Shown here piece after piece: positions 16,907-24,748 of a stretch of DNA of 64,000 bases. How positions within the stretch are numbered: position 1 is the stretch's first letter; each line of letters begins with the position of its first letter. Position numbers and translations under genes: made by a program. This DNA comes from Mobilicoccus sp032056465 (GTDB taxonomy: Bacteria; Actinomycetota; Actinomycetes; Actinomycetales; Dermatophilaceae). The notes beneath the pieces were generated by a model. The model saw nothing but the letters and a program-made list of their open reading frames with translations. It did no database searches and was not told where the DNA came from. The stretch is from assembly GCF_032056465.1 (NCBI RefSeq), contig NZ_DAMBCL010000006.1, one strand, 5' to 3'.

Positions 16907-17950
16907 TCAGGGCTTGACGAGGATGCGGATCGGGTTGCCCTCGCGCTTCTCGAGCATCTCGATCCCGCGATGGATCTCCGAGAGCGGGAGGACGGCGCTG
17001 ATCGACTCCGAGAGGTCGAGCCGACCGTAGGTGATGAGCTCGGCGAGCATCGCGATGTCCTGCACCTTGTACCCCAGGTGCCCGAGAACGTGCTTGCGGC
17101 GCAGCGTGAAGTCGAGGAACGACCCGATCTCGACCTGCTGAGAACTGATGCCGACGGTGACGAGCTTGCCGTTGACGTCGAGGAACTGCGCCGCCTGCCT
17201 GGTGGTGGAGGTGATGCCGACGGCGTCGAACGCGACGTCGATCATGCGGCCCCCGGTGGCCTCGGTGATGTGCGCGCCGAGGTCGGGGTCGTCGGCGCGG
17301 AAGGCGTAGTCGGCGCCGAGTCGGACGGCGCGTTCGAGGGCGGCGTCGTCGAGGTCGACGGCGATGATCGGCACGGCGCCGGACAGCTTGGCGAGCTGCA
17401 CGACGTGGGTGCCCACACCGCCGAGTCCCCACACGCCCACGGCGTTGCCGAGGTGCACCTGCGCCGTGCGCACGACCGCGGCGAAGGGCGTGGACACGGC
17501 GTCGGCGAGGATCGCCGCCTGGTCCATGGGAAGCCCGTCGGGGACCCGGGTGAGTCCCGTCGCCCCGACGACGACGTACTCGGCCCATCCGCCGTCGAAC
17601 GCGAACGCCATGAGCTGCAGGGCGAGACAGTCGGCGAAGTTGCCGCGCTGACAGTTGCGGCAGCGTCGACAGGGGCGCCCTGCGGACGGGATGACGGCGT
17701 CGCCGACCTCCCAGCCGTGGACCCCGGGGCCGACCTCGTCGATGTACCCGCTGATCTCGTGACCCTGGGTGACGACGGGCAGCTGGGCGGGGAAGTTGCC
17801 GTCGATGAGGGAGAGGTCGGAGTGGCAGATGCCGCAGTACTCCACCTTGATGCGCACCTCGCCGTGCCCGGGGTGCGGCACGGGGACCTGTTCGAGCTTC
17901 ACCTCCCGCGTGTCGGCGTAGAAGCGTTCGGCGAGCATCGTCTCGCTCAT
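16907..17950 (-). CDS. zinc-dependent alcohol dehydrogenase (MDR)
   Basis: A 347-residue NAD(P)-dependent enzyme. Catalytic zinc ligands are in CGICHSD (C39) and GHE. The four structural-zinc cysteines are in PCRRCRNCQRGNFADC, spaced as in the family. The nucleotide fold is WGLGGVGTHVVQLAKL. Close to class-III/AdhP-like bacterial ADHs. AAGGAGGACCC before the ATG at 17950 is a near-ideal ribosome site. It is upstream of the GMC gene on the same strand, so the two may act in one alcohol-oxidation route. It is divergent from yaaA. Confidence 0.9.
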   Translation of the reverse strand: MSETMLAERFYADTREVKLEQVPVPHPGHGEVRIKVEYCGICHSDLSLIDGNFPAQLPVVTQGHEISGYIDEVGPGVHGWEVGDAVIPSAGRPCRRCRNCQRGNFADCLALQLMAFAFDGGWAEYVVVGATGLTRVPDGLPMDQAAILADAVSTPFAAVVRTAQVHLGNAVGVWGLGGVGTHVVQLAKLSGAVPIIAVDLDDAALERAVRLGADYAFRADDPDLGAHITEATGGRMIDVAFDAVGITSTTRQAAQFLDVNGKLVTVGISSQQVEIGSFLDFTLRRKHVLGHLGYKVQDIAMLAELITYGRLDLSESISAVLPLSEIHRGIEMLEKREGNPIRILVKP

Positions 17951-18094
17951 GGGTCCTCCTTGGACGGGGTCGGTTACTCCCTGGTATACGCGGCACCCCC
18001 GGCCGTGTCGAGAGGTCGTGGACCCCCGGCCACGAGGGCGGCGCCGGGGGCCTCACACGAGGTGCCTGGGATCCTGCGCCGGTAGCGTGAGGGG

Positions 18095-18886
18095 GTGCTC
18101 ACGTTGATCTCCCCGGCGAAGACCCTCGACCTCGATTCCCCCCTGCCGACGCGCACCCACACGACGCCGCGGATGCTCGACCACGCCGAACGACTCGTCG
18201 AGGTGATGCGCGGCAAGAGCCCTGAGGACCTGTCCGACCTCATGGGGATCTCCGAGGGTCTCGCTGAGCTCAACGTCGAGCGGTTCGCCGCGTTCACCAC
18301 ACCGTTCACGCCGAAGAACGCCCGACCTGCGCTCTACACCTTCGACGGCGACGTCTACCGGGGAATCGACGCCCGCGAGCGCTTCGACACCCGCGACCTC
18401 ACCGAGGCGCAGAAGACCCTGCGGATCCTGTCCGGCCTCTACGGGCTGCTGCGCCCCCTCGACCTCATGCAGCCCTACCGCCTCGAGATGGGGACGCGCC
18501 TCGTCACCGACCGGGGCTCGTCGCTGACCGCGTGGTGGGGGTCGGCGATCACCGAGGCCGTCGCCGCCGACCTCGCCGCCTCTCCCGGGCCCGACGTCCT
18601 CGTCGACCTCGCCTCGGAGGAGTACGTCTCGGCGGTCGACCTCGACGCCCTCCGCGCCGACGGGGTCCGGGTCGTCGCCCCCCGGTTCGAGGACCAGGGG
18701 CCCAAGGGTGACTGGAAGGTCATCTCGTTCTCGGCCAAGCGCGCTCGCGGCCTCATGGCCGGGTGGATCGTGCAGCGGCGCGTTCGCTCGGTGCGGGCAC
18801 TGCAGCGGTTCGACGAGGGCGGCTACCGCTTCGTCCCGGAGCTCTCGAGCCCCGACGTCCCCGTGTTCCGCCGCCCCCGCGCCTGA
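18095..18886 (+). CDS. yaaA: peroxide stress protein YaaA (UPF0246)
   Basis: A 263-residue cytoplasmic protein. It opens with LTLISPAKTLD, the conserved family start, and has FDGDVYRGIDA, LSGLYGLLRPLDLMQPYRLEMG and, near the end, ISFSAKRARGLMAGWIV, all in the family order. In E. coli YaaA limits intracellular iron under peroxide and binds DNA. The start is GTG at 18095, fixed by the conserved N-terminus. Its stop codon lies inside the palindrome TGAGCGCGCTCA. Confidence 0.93.
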   Translation: MLTLISPAKTLDLDSPLPTRTHTTPRMLDHAERLVEVMRGKSPEDLSDLMGISEGLAELNVERFAAFTTPFTPKNARPALYTFDGDVYRGIDARERFDTRDLTEAQKTLRILSGLYGLLRPLDLMQPYRLEMGTRLVTDRGSSLTAWWGSAITEAVAADLAASPGPDVLVDLASEEYVSAVDLDALRADGVRVVAPRFEDQGPKGDWKVISFSAKRARGLMAGWIVQRRVRSVRALQRFDEGGYRFVPELSSPDVPVFRRPRA

Positions 18887-18895
18887 GCGCGCTCA
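18884..18895. promoter_or_regulatory. second copy of the TGAGCGCGCTCA palindrome
   Basis: Exact match to the 12-bp palindrome in the ino1 promoter. Here it covers the yaaA stop and lies about 140 bp before the next gene. It may be an operator of the same regulator for that gene, or a chance GC-rich palindrome. Confidence 0.3.
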
Positions 18896-19036
18896 ACCCC
18901 CCTCACCCACCCGCTGGATGACGCCGGCGATGACGTCATCGTGGGCGCGGGTGCCGTGCGGGTGGGACGGTCGCGCGTGGGTCCTCGGTCGACGGCTGCG
19001 CGCATGAGCCCCCTCGGCGAGGGGTAACGAGAGGCC

Positions 19037-19363
19037 GTGAGTGAGATCCCCGGACCCCGCGACGCGCACGGCCGCCCCCAGGACCACGTCCCCGGTCGCG
19101 ACGGCGTCCGCGGCGGCGACGCCTGGGGCCCTGGGCACCTCGGGCCCGACGGTGGGTTCGGTGGACCGACGGGCCCCGGATGGGAGGGCGGCGCCCCGCG
19201 CCGCGGCGGGTTCTCGCCCCTCCCGTTCCCGCGCTACTCGACCACGACCCGCAACGGCACCGTCGTGGTCGGCGGATGCTGCCTGCCGATCCCGCTCGGG
19301 TGCCTCACCCTCGCCGTCTCGGCCGCCGGATACGCGACGTACCGGGCCCTGCGCACCGGCTGA
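19037..19363 (+). CDS. hypothetical Gly/Pro-rich protein with C-terminal membrane segment
   Basis: A 108-residue protein. Residues 1-65 are a low-complexity Gly/Pro/Asp-rich tract, followed by TRNGTVVVGGCCLPIPLGCLT and one hydrophobic helix ending in YRALRTG. The CC-LP-IPLGC pattern is seen in short actinobacterial membrane proteins of unknown role. GTG start at 19037. Codon bias (high third-position GC) supports it as real. Confidence 0.55.
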   Translation: MSEIPGPRDAHGRPQDHVPGRDGVRGGDAWGPGHLGPDGGFGGPTGPGWEGGAPRRGGFSPLPFPRYSTTTRNGTVVVGGCCLPIPLGCLTLAVSAAGYATYRALRTG

Positions 19364-19417
19364 CCGGCGCCGCAGGGGCCACCGGCGTCCGGGCGCGGTG
19401 ACTCCGGTCGGCGGGAC

Positions 19418-20896
19418 TCAGCCTGCGGCAGGCAGGTAGGCCTCGACGCGCTGCGCGGCGAGCTTGCCAGAGACGAGGACCATGGGCACCCCGACTCCCG
19501 GCACCGTGCCCGATCCCGCGAAGAACAGCCCCGGGCGGCGGCGTTCGACGTTTTTCGGGCGGAACGGTCCGGTCTGGGAGAACGTGTGCGCGAGTGCGAA
19601 CGGAGTGCCGCCGGCCATGCCCTGACGCGCCCAGTCCGTGGGATCGACGAGGTGTTCGGTGACGATGTCGGTGGGGTAGCCCGCCTCGGCGAGGAAGCGT
19701 TCGAGGTCCTCGCGGATGCGGGGCCGTTCGGTCTCCCAGTCGAGACGCCCGGCGGCGAGGTTGGGGACCGGTTCGAGGACGTAGAGGCTCGAACAGCCCT
19801 CCGGCGCCGCGCTGTCGTCGTCGAGCGAGGGCACGGTGACGAGGCGGGAGGGGTCGCTCATCCGCACGCCGCGCTCGAGGAGATCCTCGAACGCGTCCGC
19901 CCAGGCATGGCCGAAGTGGATGTTGTGGTGCGCGACGTCGGTGGGCACCCCGCGCACGCCGACGTGCCAGACGACGGCCGAGGGCGAGTACCGCGGTGAC
20001 CGGATCACGCGCGGCGGGGCGAGGTCGGGCAGGAGTCGGTCGTAGGCCGTCGGGGTGTCGACCGTGCAGATCACGGCGTCGGCGCCGAGACGCTCGCCGC
20101 CCGCCACGGCGACCCCGGCGACGGCCCCGTCGCGGCGGGTGAGGATCCGGTCGACCCTCGTGCCGTACCGGAACCCGACGCCGGCGGCCTCGGCCGCCCG
20201 CGCCATCGCCTCGGGCACCTCCCGCATCCCCCCGCGGGGGAAGTACACGCCCTCGATGCTGTCCATGTACGTGATGACCGCGTAGATCGCGAGCGCCTGC
20301 TCCGGCGCGAGGCCCGCGTACATCGCCTGGAACGAGAAGATGCGGTGCAGCCGCGGGTCGTCGAACCGCCTGGCGATCGCGGGGCCGAGCCGCCCGAACC
20401 CACCGAGCCGCACGAGGGTGGCCGCCGCGGCCGGGGCACGGAGCAGGTCGAGGGGGGAGTCGTAGTTGGTGTCGATGAAGTGCGGCATCTCGACCTCGTA
20501 CAGCTTGCGCAACCACACGACGAAATCGTCAAACGCCGCGGCGTCCTTGGGGCCGCACTCACGGGCGATCTCCTCCCGCATCGCCTCGTGGCCGTGGCGG
20601 ATGCGGATCGTCGATCCGTCGGCGAACCGCGCCCGGTAGGCCGGGTCGAGCAGCTGCAGGTCGAGCGCGTCGTGCACACCGGACCCGACCGCGGTCAACG
20701 CCTCGTCGACGAGGTTGACCATCGTCAGCACCGTAGGGCCCGTGTCGAAGGTGAATCCGTCCTGCTCGAGCCGGATCCCGCGGCCGCCGGGGCCCTCGGC
20801 GGCCTCGACGACGGTGACGTCGTGACCGAGACCCCGGACCTGGCAGGCGGCGGAGAGTCCGGCCAGGCCGGCTCCGATGACGATGACGTGGGACAC
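19418..20896 (-). CDS. crtI: phytoene desaturase
   Basis: A 492-residue FAD enzyme that desaturates phytoene stepwise toward lycopene at the membrane. The N-terminal FAD motif is VIVIGAGLAGLSAACQVRGL with the acidic end VVEAAEGPGGR, and FDTGPTVLTM follows. The C-terminal family signature reads RRRPGLFFAGSGTVPGVGVPMVLVSGKLAAQRV (split here between residues ~450 and 484). Starts at GTG 20896 behind GAGGAG. Last gene of the crt operon, 78 bp after crtE. Confidence 0.95.
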   Translation of the reverse strand: MSHVIVIGAGLAGLSAACQVRGLGHDVTVVEAAEGPGGRGIRLEQDGFTFDTGPTVLTMVNLVDEALTAVGSGVHDALDLQLLDPAYRARFADGSTIRIRHGHEAMREEIARECGPKDAAAFDDFVVWLRKLYEVEMPHFIDTNYDSPLDLLRAPAAAATLVRLGGFGRLGPAIARRFDDPRLHRIFSFQAMYAGLAPEQALAIYAVITYMDSIEGVYFPRGGMREVPEAMARAAEAAGVGFRYGTRVDRILTRRDGAVAGVAVAGGERLGADAVICTVDTPTAYDRLLPDLAPPRVIRSPRYSPSAVVWHVGVRGVPTDVAHHNIHFGHAWADAFEDLLERGVRMSDPSRLVTVPSLDDDSAAPEGCSSLYVLEPVPNLAAGRLDWETERPRIREDLERFLAEAGYPTDIVTEHLVDPTDWARQGMAGGTPFALAHTFSQTGPFRPKNVERRRPGLFFAGSGTVPGVGVPMVLVSGKLAAQRVEAYLPAAG

Positions 20897-20974
20897 GAGG
20901 CTCCTCGAGCGTGCGGGTGGGTCGGTGGTCGGCGGGTCGGGCTGGGAGTCGGGCGTCGGGGTCTCGCGGCCCCG

Positions 20975-22144
20975 TCAGAGGTGACGGCGGGCGACGGCGT
21001 GGGCGAGTCCGGTGAGTGCGGAACGCACCCGGGGGTGGGTGTGATCGCCGAGCGCGGCGAGGGCCTCCTCCGTGTGCCGGTCGAGTTCCTCCTCGGCGAT
21101 CCGGCGCACCCCGGCGGTGTCCATCGCGGCGACGAGGGCACGGACGTCGGCCTCGTCGGGCGTGCGGTCACCGGCGAGCGTCGCCGACACGAGCCCGTCG
21201 AGGAGCTGCTCGGCGATCCCGAGGACGATCGTCGGTTTGCGTTGGGCGATGTCGTCGCCGACGGGCTTTCCCGTGACCCGGGGTTCGCCCCACACGCCGA
21301 GGATGTCGTCGGAGAGCGCGAAGGCCTCGCCGACGTGGGCGCCGTACCGGCTCAGCCACCCCGGGCACGGCTCGTCGGGGGACGCGAGGATCGCCCCGAG
21401 TTCGAGTGGTCGGGTGATCGTGTACGCCGCCGACTTGCGCTCGGCGACGCGGCGGGTGCTCGCGGCGTCGAACCGGCCCTCCTCGGCGAACACGACGTCG
21501 AGCCGCTGACCGTGGACGAGTTCGACGACGAGCGCGTCCCACGCCGCGAGGACGGGGGCGGGCAGCCCGCGCACCTGTTGCTGCGCGAGGGCGAAGGACA
21601 GGTCGCCGGCGAGCACGGCGACGCTCTCGCCGAACCGCCGGGCCCGTCCACCGCCTTCCGGGGTGGCGGCGGCGGCCGCGTCGAGACCGACGCGGCGGGC
21701 GACGTCGACGTGCGCCGTGGGCCGCCCGCGGCGGGTCGCGGCCTCGTCCATCACGTCGTCCTGCAGGAGCCCGAAGACGTGGAGGAGTTCGACGGCTGCG
21801 GCGAGGTGGGCGAGATCGCGGTGGGTGGCCTCGTCGACGTGGTCGAGGTCGCCGCTCCACCCCTCGCTCGTCACCCGGGCGAGGAAGCCGAGTTGCACGA
21901 CCCGGGGCCGGATGAACTTGCCGCCGGCGCGGACGAGGTCACCGATGATCCGTTCGAGGCGTGTCGCGGCCTCGAGCGAGGAGGCAGGCAGTCCGGCCGT
22001 CGCCTCCCGCTGTGCGGCGGCACTGCGGGCGAGGGCGGCGTCGATCGTCTCGAGCACGGCGGGGACGAACCCCTCGACGAGACGATCGACGTGCTCGGCC
22101 GTCATCCAGGAAGCGGGGCGGGGGTCAGACGCGGTCGCGCTCAC
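20975..22144 (-). CDS. crtE: geranylgeranyl diphosphate synthase (polyprenyl synthetase)
   Basis: A 389-residue prenyltransferase that extends allylic diphosphates with IPP to give the C20 carotenoid precursor. The first Asp-rich motif is LLQDDVMDEAATRRGRPT and the second is LSDDILGVWGE. GGKFIRPRVV at about 57-66 binds IPP. The residues before the first motif (HVFGL) allow a C20 product. GTG start at 22144 behind GGAGGAG; it overlaps the end of crtU by 20 nt, so the two are coupled. Confidence 0.93.
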   Translation of the reverse strand: MSATASDPRPASWMTAEHVDRLVEGFVPAVLETIDAALARSAAAQREATAGLPASSLEAATRLERIIGDLVRAGGKFIRPRVVQLGFLARVTSEGWSGDLDHVDEATHRDLAHLAAAVELLHVFGLLQDDVMDEAATRRGRPTAHVDVARRVGLDAAAAATPEGGGRARRFGESVAVLAGDLSFALAQQQVRGLPAPVLAAWDALVVELVHGQRLDVVFAEEGRFDAASTRRVAERKSAAYTITRPLELGAILASPDEPCPGWLSRYGAHVGEAFALSDDILGVWGEPRVTGKPVGDDIAQRKPTIVLGIAEQLLDGLVSATLAGDRTPDEADVRALVAAMDTAGVRRIAEEELDRHTEEALAALGDHTHPRVRSALTGLAHAVARRHL

Positions 22145-23894
22145 GTCTCCTCCCTCCTCCCGGACGGGCCCTGGCCGCGGCGCGCAGGGCCCTCGTCGTC
22201 GTGGGGAAGCGGGCCGAGGTCGGCACGCTCCAGAGGTCGTGGCCGGGCAGCCCCCACCCGGTCAGCAGGTGGTTCGCGGCCTGGAATCCGGTGGTGGCGG
22301 CACGCTCCATGAGGGCGACGGGCAGCTCGCAGCGGATGCCGTCACCGGCGAGGACGACGTCGTCCTCGGGTGTGACGACGCCGGGGCGCTCCGCCCACGG
22401 GTCGGTGCCGATGAGGGGGCAGTCGGCGTCGACGAGGACCTCCTCGTGGACGACGGTGGCACCGGCGAGCTCGGGGTGCAGCTCGTCGAGCCGGGCGCGC
22501 AGATCGGTGAGCACGGTGGCATCGTCGACGTCGTCGGGCACGGCGTAGGCGTGCAGTTCGACGACGCTCCCGCCGGTGCGCCGGGCCCACGTCGCCGCGC
22601 CCTCCTCGAAGAGGTGCAGGGCGCTGACGTTGTCGAGGTACCCGAGGGCCGCCGTGCCGACGAACGGCGCGGCGTCCGCCCGCATCGGGGCGTCGAACCA
22701 CAGGCGTCGGACGATGAATCGCGGTGCGATGCGGCCGCGTTCGATGGCCGCCCGCCAGGACTCGTTGCCGAGGTCGGGACTTGCGGTGACGAGGTGCTGC
22801 AACGCCGCGCGGTCGGTGGCGAGGACGACGGCGTCGACCGGTCCGACCTCCTCGATCGCCGCGTTCACGTGGTCGCTGTCGGTGACGACGCGCAGGGGCC
22901 CGCGTCGGGCTGCGAGACCGCCCCGGCCGCTCTCGCCCTCGGGGTGGACCGGCTGGACCCGCTCCACGCGCTGCACCCGCACACCGGTGTGGGTCCGCGT
23001 GCCGAGCCGGTACAGCAGCTGCCCGAGGGGCGCCCACCAGCACGTGTCGAAATCGTCGGCGGAGACGTCGAAGAGCAACCCCTCGGCCGAGCCGAGGAAG
23101 TACGTGTGGAACATGCCGACGAGCTCGCCGGCGGAGAACTCCCGCGGATCGGCGAAGAAGCTCCGGGCGAAGACCTCGAGCGCGAGGTGACGCATCCCCT
23201 CGGGGAACGCGAGCTCGTCGAGGACGTCCTGCGCGCTCATGCCGTCGAGGTCGACGAAGGTGCGGGGGAAGCCGACGTCGAGCAGGCCCAGGGCGCGCTC
23301 GACGTCGACCCGGGGCAGGTCGGCGAGACCGAAGCTCGGGCTCAGCGCGACGAACCCGAGGATGTTGAACGGCGGCCGGGTGGGCACCTTGGTGAACGAG
23401 TCCCGCGAGCCGTCGCCGTGCACGAGGGGGTAGTCCTCGATGGGGCGCAGCCGCGACAGGTCGGGGTCGACGCGCCGCAGCACCGATCGGAGGTTGTAGT
23501 ACTGCCGGAAGAACGCGTGGAACCCGCGGCTCATCGTGTCGGGCCGCCCGTCCACCTCCACCGGCCACGAGCGCACACGTCCGCCGAGCTGGGGCTGCGC
23601 CTCGAGCAGGCTGACCCGCACGCCGCGTTCGGCGAGGGCGAGCGCGGCGGTGACGCCCGCGATCCCGCCGCCCACGACGACGACGTGCCGCTGCCGCCCC
23701 GACGCGCCCGGGCGAGAAGCGAGGGGTCTCGGGGCGCGGTGGAGCTCGGCGCGGGGGTCGACGCCGGGGGTCCAGCGTCGGGTGCGTCGTCGTGTCAGAG
23801 ACAGCGCAGGAAGGGACAGCGCGGGCAGGGACAGCGCAGGCATCGAGAGCGCAGGCAGGAAGGTCGGGGCGGAACGCGGTGTCGGGTCGTTCAC
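22125..23894 (-). CDS. crtU: CrtU-like carotenoid desaturase/methyl-shift flavoprotein (isorenieratene-synthase family)
   Basis: A 589-residue FAD protein. The FAD motif VVVVGGGIAGVTAALALAER comes after an ~85-residue N-terminal extension. MSRGFHAFFRQYYNLRSVLRR and FARSFFADPREFSAGELV are hallmarks of CrtU, which aromatises beta-ionone rings by desaturation and a methyl shift. The extension carries four PALS(L/M) repeats (coding DNA about 23800-23862). GTG start at 23894 overlaps the crtT stop as GTGA. No lycopene cyclase to supply the ringed substrate is in the window, so the final product is uncertain. Confidence 0.88.
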   Translation of the reverse strand: MNDPTPRSAPTFLPALSMPALSLPALSLPALSLTRRRTRRWTPGVDPRAELHRAPRPLASRPGASGRQRHVVVVGGGIAGVTAALALAERGVRVSLLEAQPQLGGRVRSWPVEVDGRPDTMSRGFHAFFRQYYNLRSVLRRVDPDLSRLRPIEDYPLVHGDGSRDSFTKVPTRPPFNILGFVALSPSFGLADLPRVDVERALGLLDVGFPRTFVDLDGMSAQDVLDELAFPEGMRHLALEVFARSFFADPREFSAGELVGMFHTYFLGSAEGLLFDVSADDFDTCWWAPLGQLLYRLGTRTHTGVRVQRVERVQPVHPEGESGRGGLAARRGPLRVVTDSDHVNAAIEEVGPVDAVVLATDRAALQHLVTASPDLGNESWRAAIERGRIAPRFIVRRLWFDAPMRADAAPFVGTAALGYLDNVSALHLFEEGAATWARRTGGSVVELHAYAVPDDVDDATVLTDLRARLDELHPELAGATVVHEEVLVDADCPLIGTDPWAERPGVVTPEDDVVLAGDGIRCELPVALMERAATTGFQAANHLLTGWGLPGHDLWSVPTSARFPTTTRALRAAARARPGGGRRRERDRV

Positions 23895-24646
23895 GGACGT
23901 CGCCCCCAGACCGCTCGCACCATGCCCCGTTGCCAGCCCGGCACCGGTCGCAGGCCGACGTCCTCGAATCCCGCGCGGGTGAGGCGGTCCTGCAGCTGTT
24001 CGTCGCTGTCGAATTCGAGGACGCTGCGCCACAGGTAGGTGAACAGGCTCGGCCGTCGGCGGGTGACGATCGCCGCGGAGGGGATGATGACGCCCCACGA
24101 CAACGCGGTCCAGGCGGCGGCGTCGAGGGGGCGGCCGGCGACTCCGTAGTCGTGGACGACGAGCACACCCCCGGGCCGCAGGCTCTGCCAGGCGTGGCGG
24201 AGGAACGCGTCGCGGTCGGGCACGTTGCGCAGGAGGTAGGCGGCGAGGATCGCGTCGTAGCGCGGGCCCTCGTCGGGCAGCTCCTCGGCGAGGGTCCGGG
24301 AGAAGGTGACCGACTCCGGCCAGTCCTTGGCGCGGGCGGCCTCGAGCATCCCTGCGGACCCGTCGACGCCCTCGATGCGGAACCGGCAGCCGCTCTCGGT
24401 GAGCGCGGTGAGCAGGGCGCGGGTCGAGGCGCCCGATCCGCAGCCGAGGTCGGCGACCTGCAGCGGCTCCTCACCCGGACCGGGACGACGCGACAGGGCG
24501 CCGGTGAGCAGACGGGCCGAGGACAGCAGCTGACCGGCGTATCCCGGTGACATCCCGGTGAGTCGGTCGTAGTGGAGACCGACCTGGTCGAAGGCCGGGG
24601 CCACCGTCGAGTCCTGGGCCGAGATGGGGGTGGTGCTGGGTTTCAC
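23891..24646 (-). CDS. crtT: SAM-dependent methyltransferase, CrtT-like
   Basis: A 251-residue class I methyltransferase. The SAM site is VADLGCGSGAS with the acidic follow-up GVDGSAG and the strand AILAAYLLRNVPDRDAFL. The Streptomyces crtYTU operon carries a methyltransferase, CrtT, next to CrtU, and the position and N-terminal FDQVGLHYDRLT fit. GTG start at 24646 behind GAGGAG. Coupled to crtU by a 4-nt overlap. The acceptor (carotenoid carboxyl or hydroxyl, or a quinone) is not known. Confidence 0.75.
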   Translation of the reverse strand: MKPSTTPISAQDSTVAPAFDQVGLHYDRLTGMSPGYAGQLLSSARLLTGALSRRPGPGEEPLQVADLGCGSGASTRALLTALTESGCRFRIEGVDGSAGMLEAARAKDWPESVTFSRTLAEELPDEGPRYDAILAAYLLRNVPDRDAFLRHAWQSLRPGGVLVVHDYGVAGRPLDAAAWTALSWGVIIPSAAIVTRRRPSLFTYLWRSVLEFDSDEQLQDRLTRAGFEDVGLRPVPGWQRGMVRAVWGRRP

Positions 24647-24748
24647 GTGCGCTCCTCGACGAGGACGGGATGGCCGGGTCCGGATCGTCCGGCGTGGGCC
24701 CGTGACCGCGGTCTCGTCATGTCCGTCGGGTCCCACGTCGTGTCCTCC

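Noticed and set aside
20345..24038. Long plus-strand frames across crtE and crtU
   Set aside because: Shadows of the crt operon; no recognisable domain and typical antisense composition.
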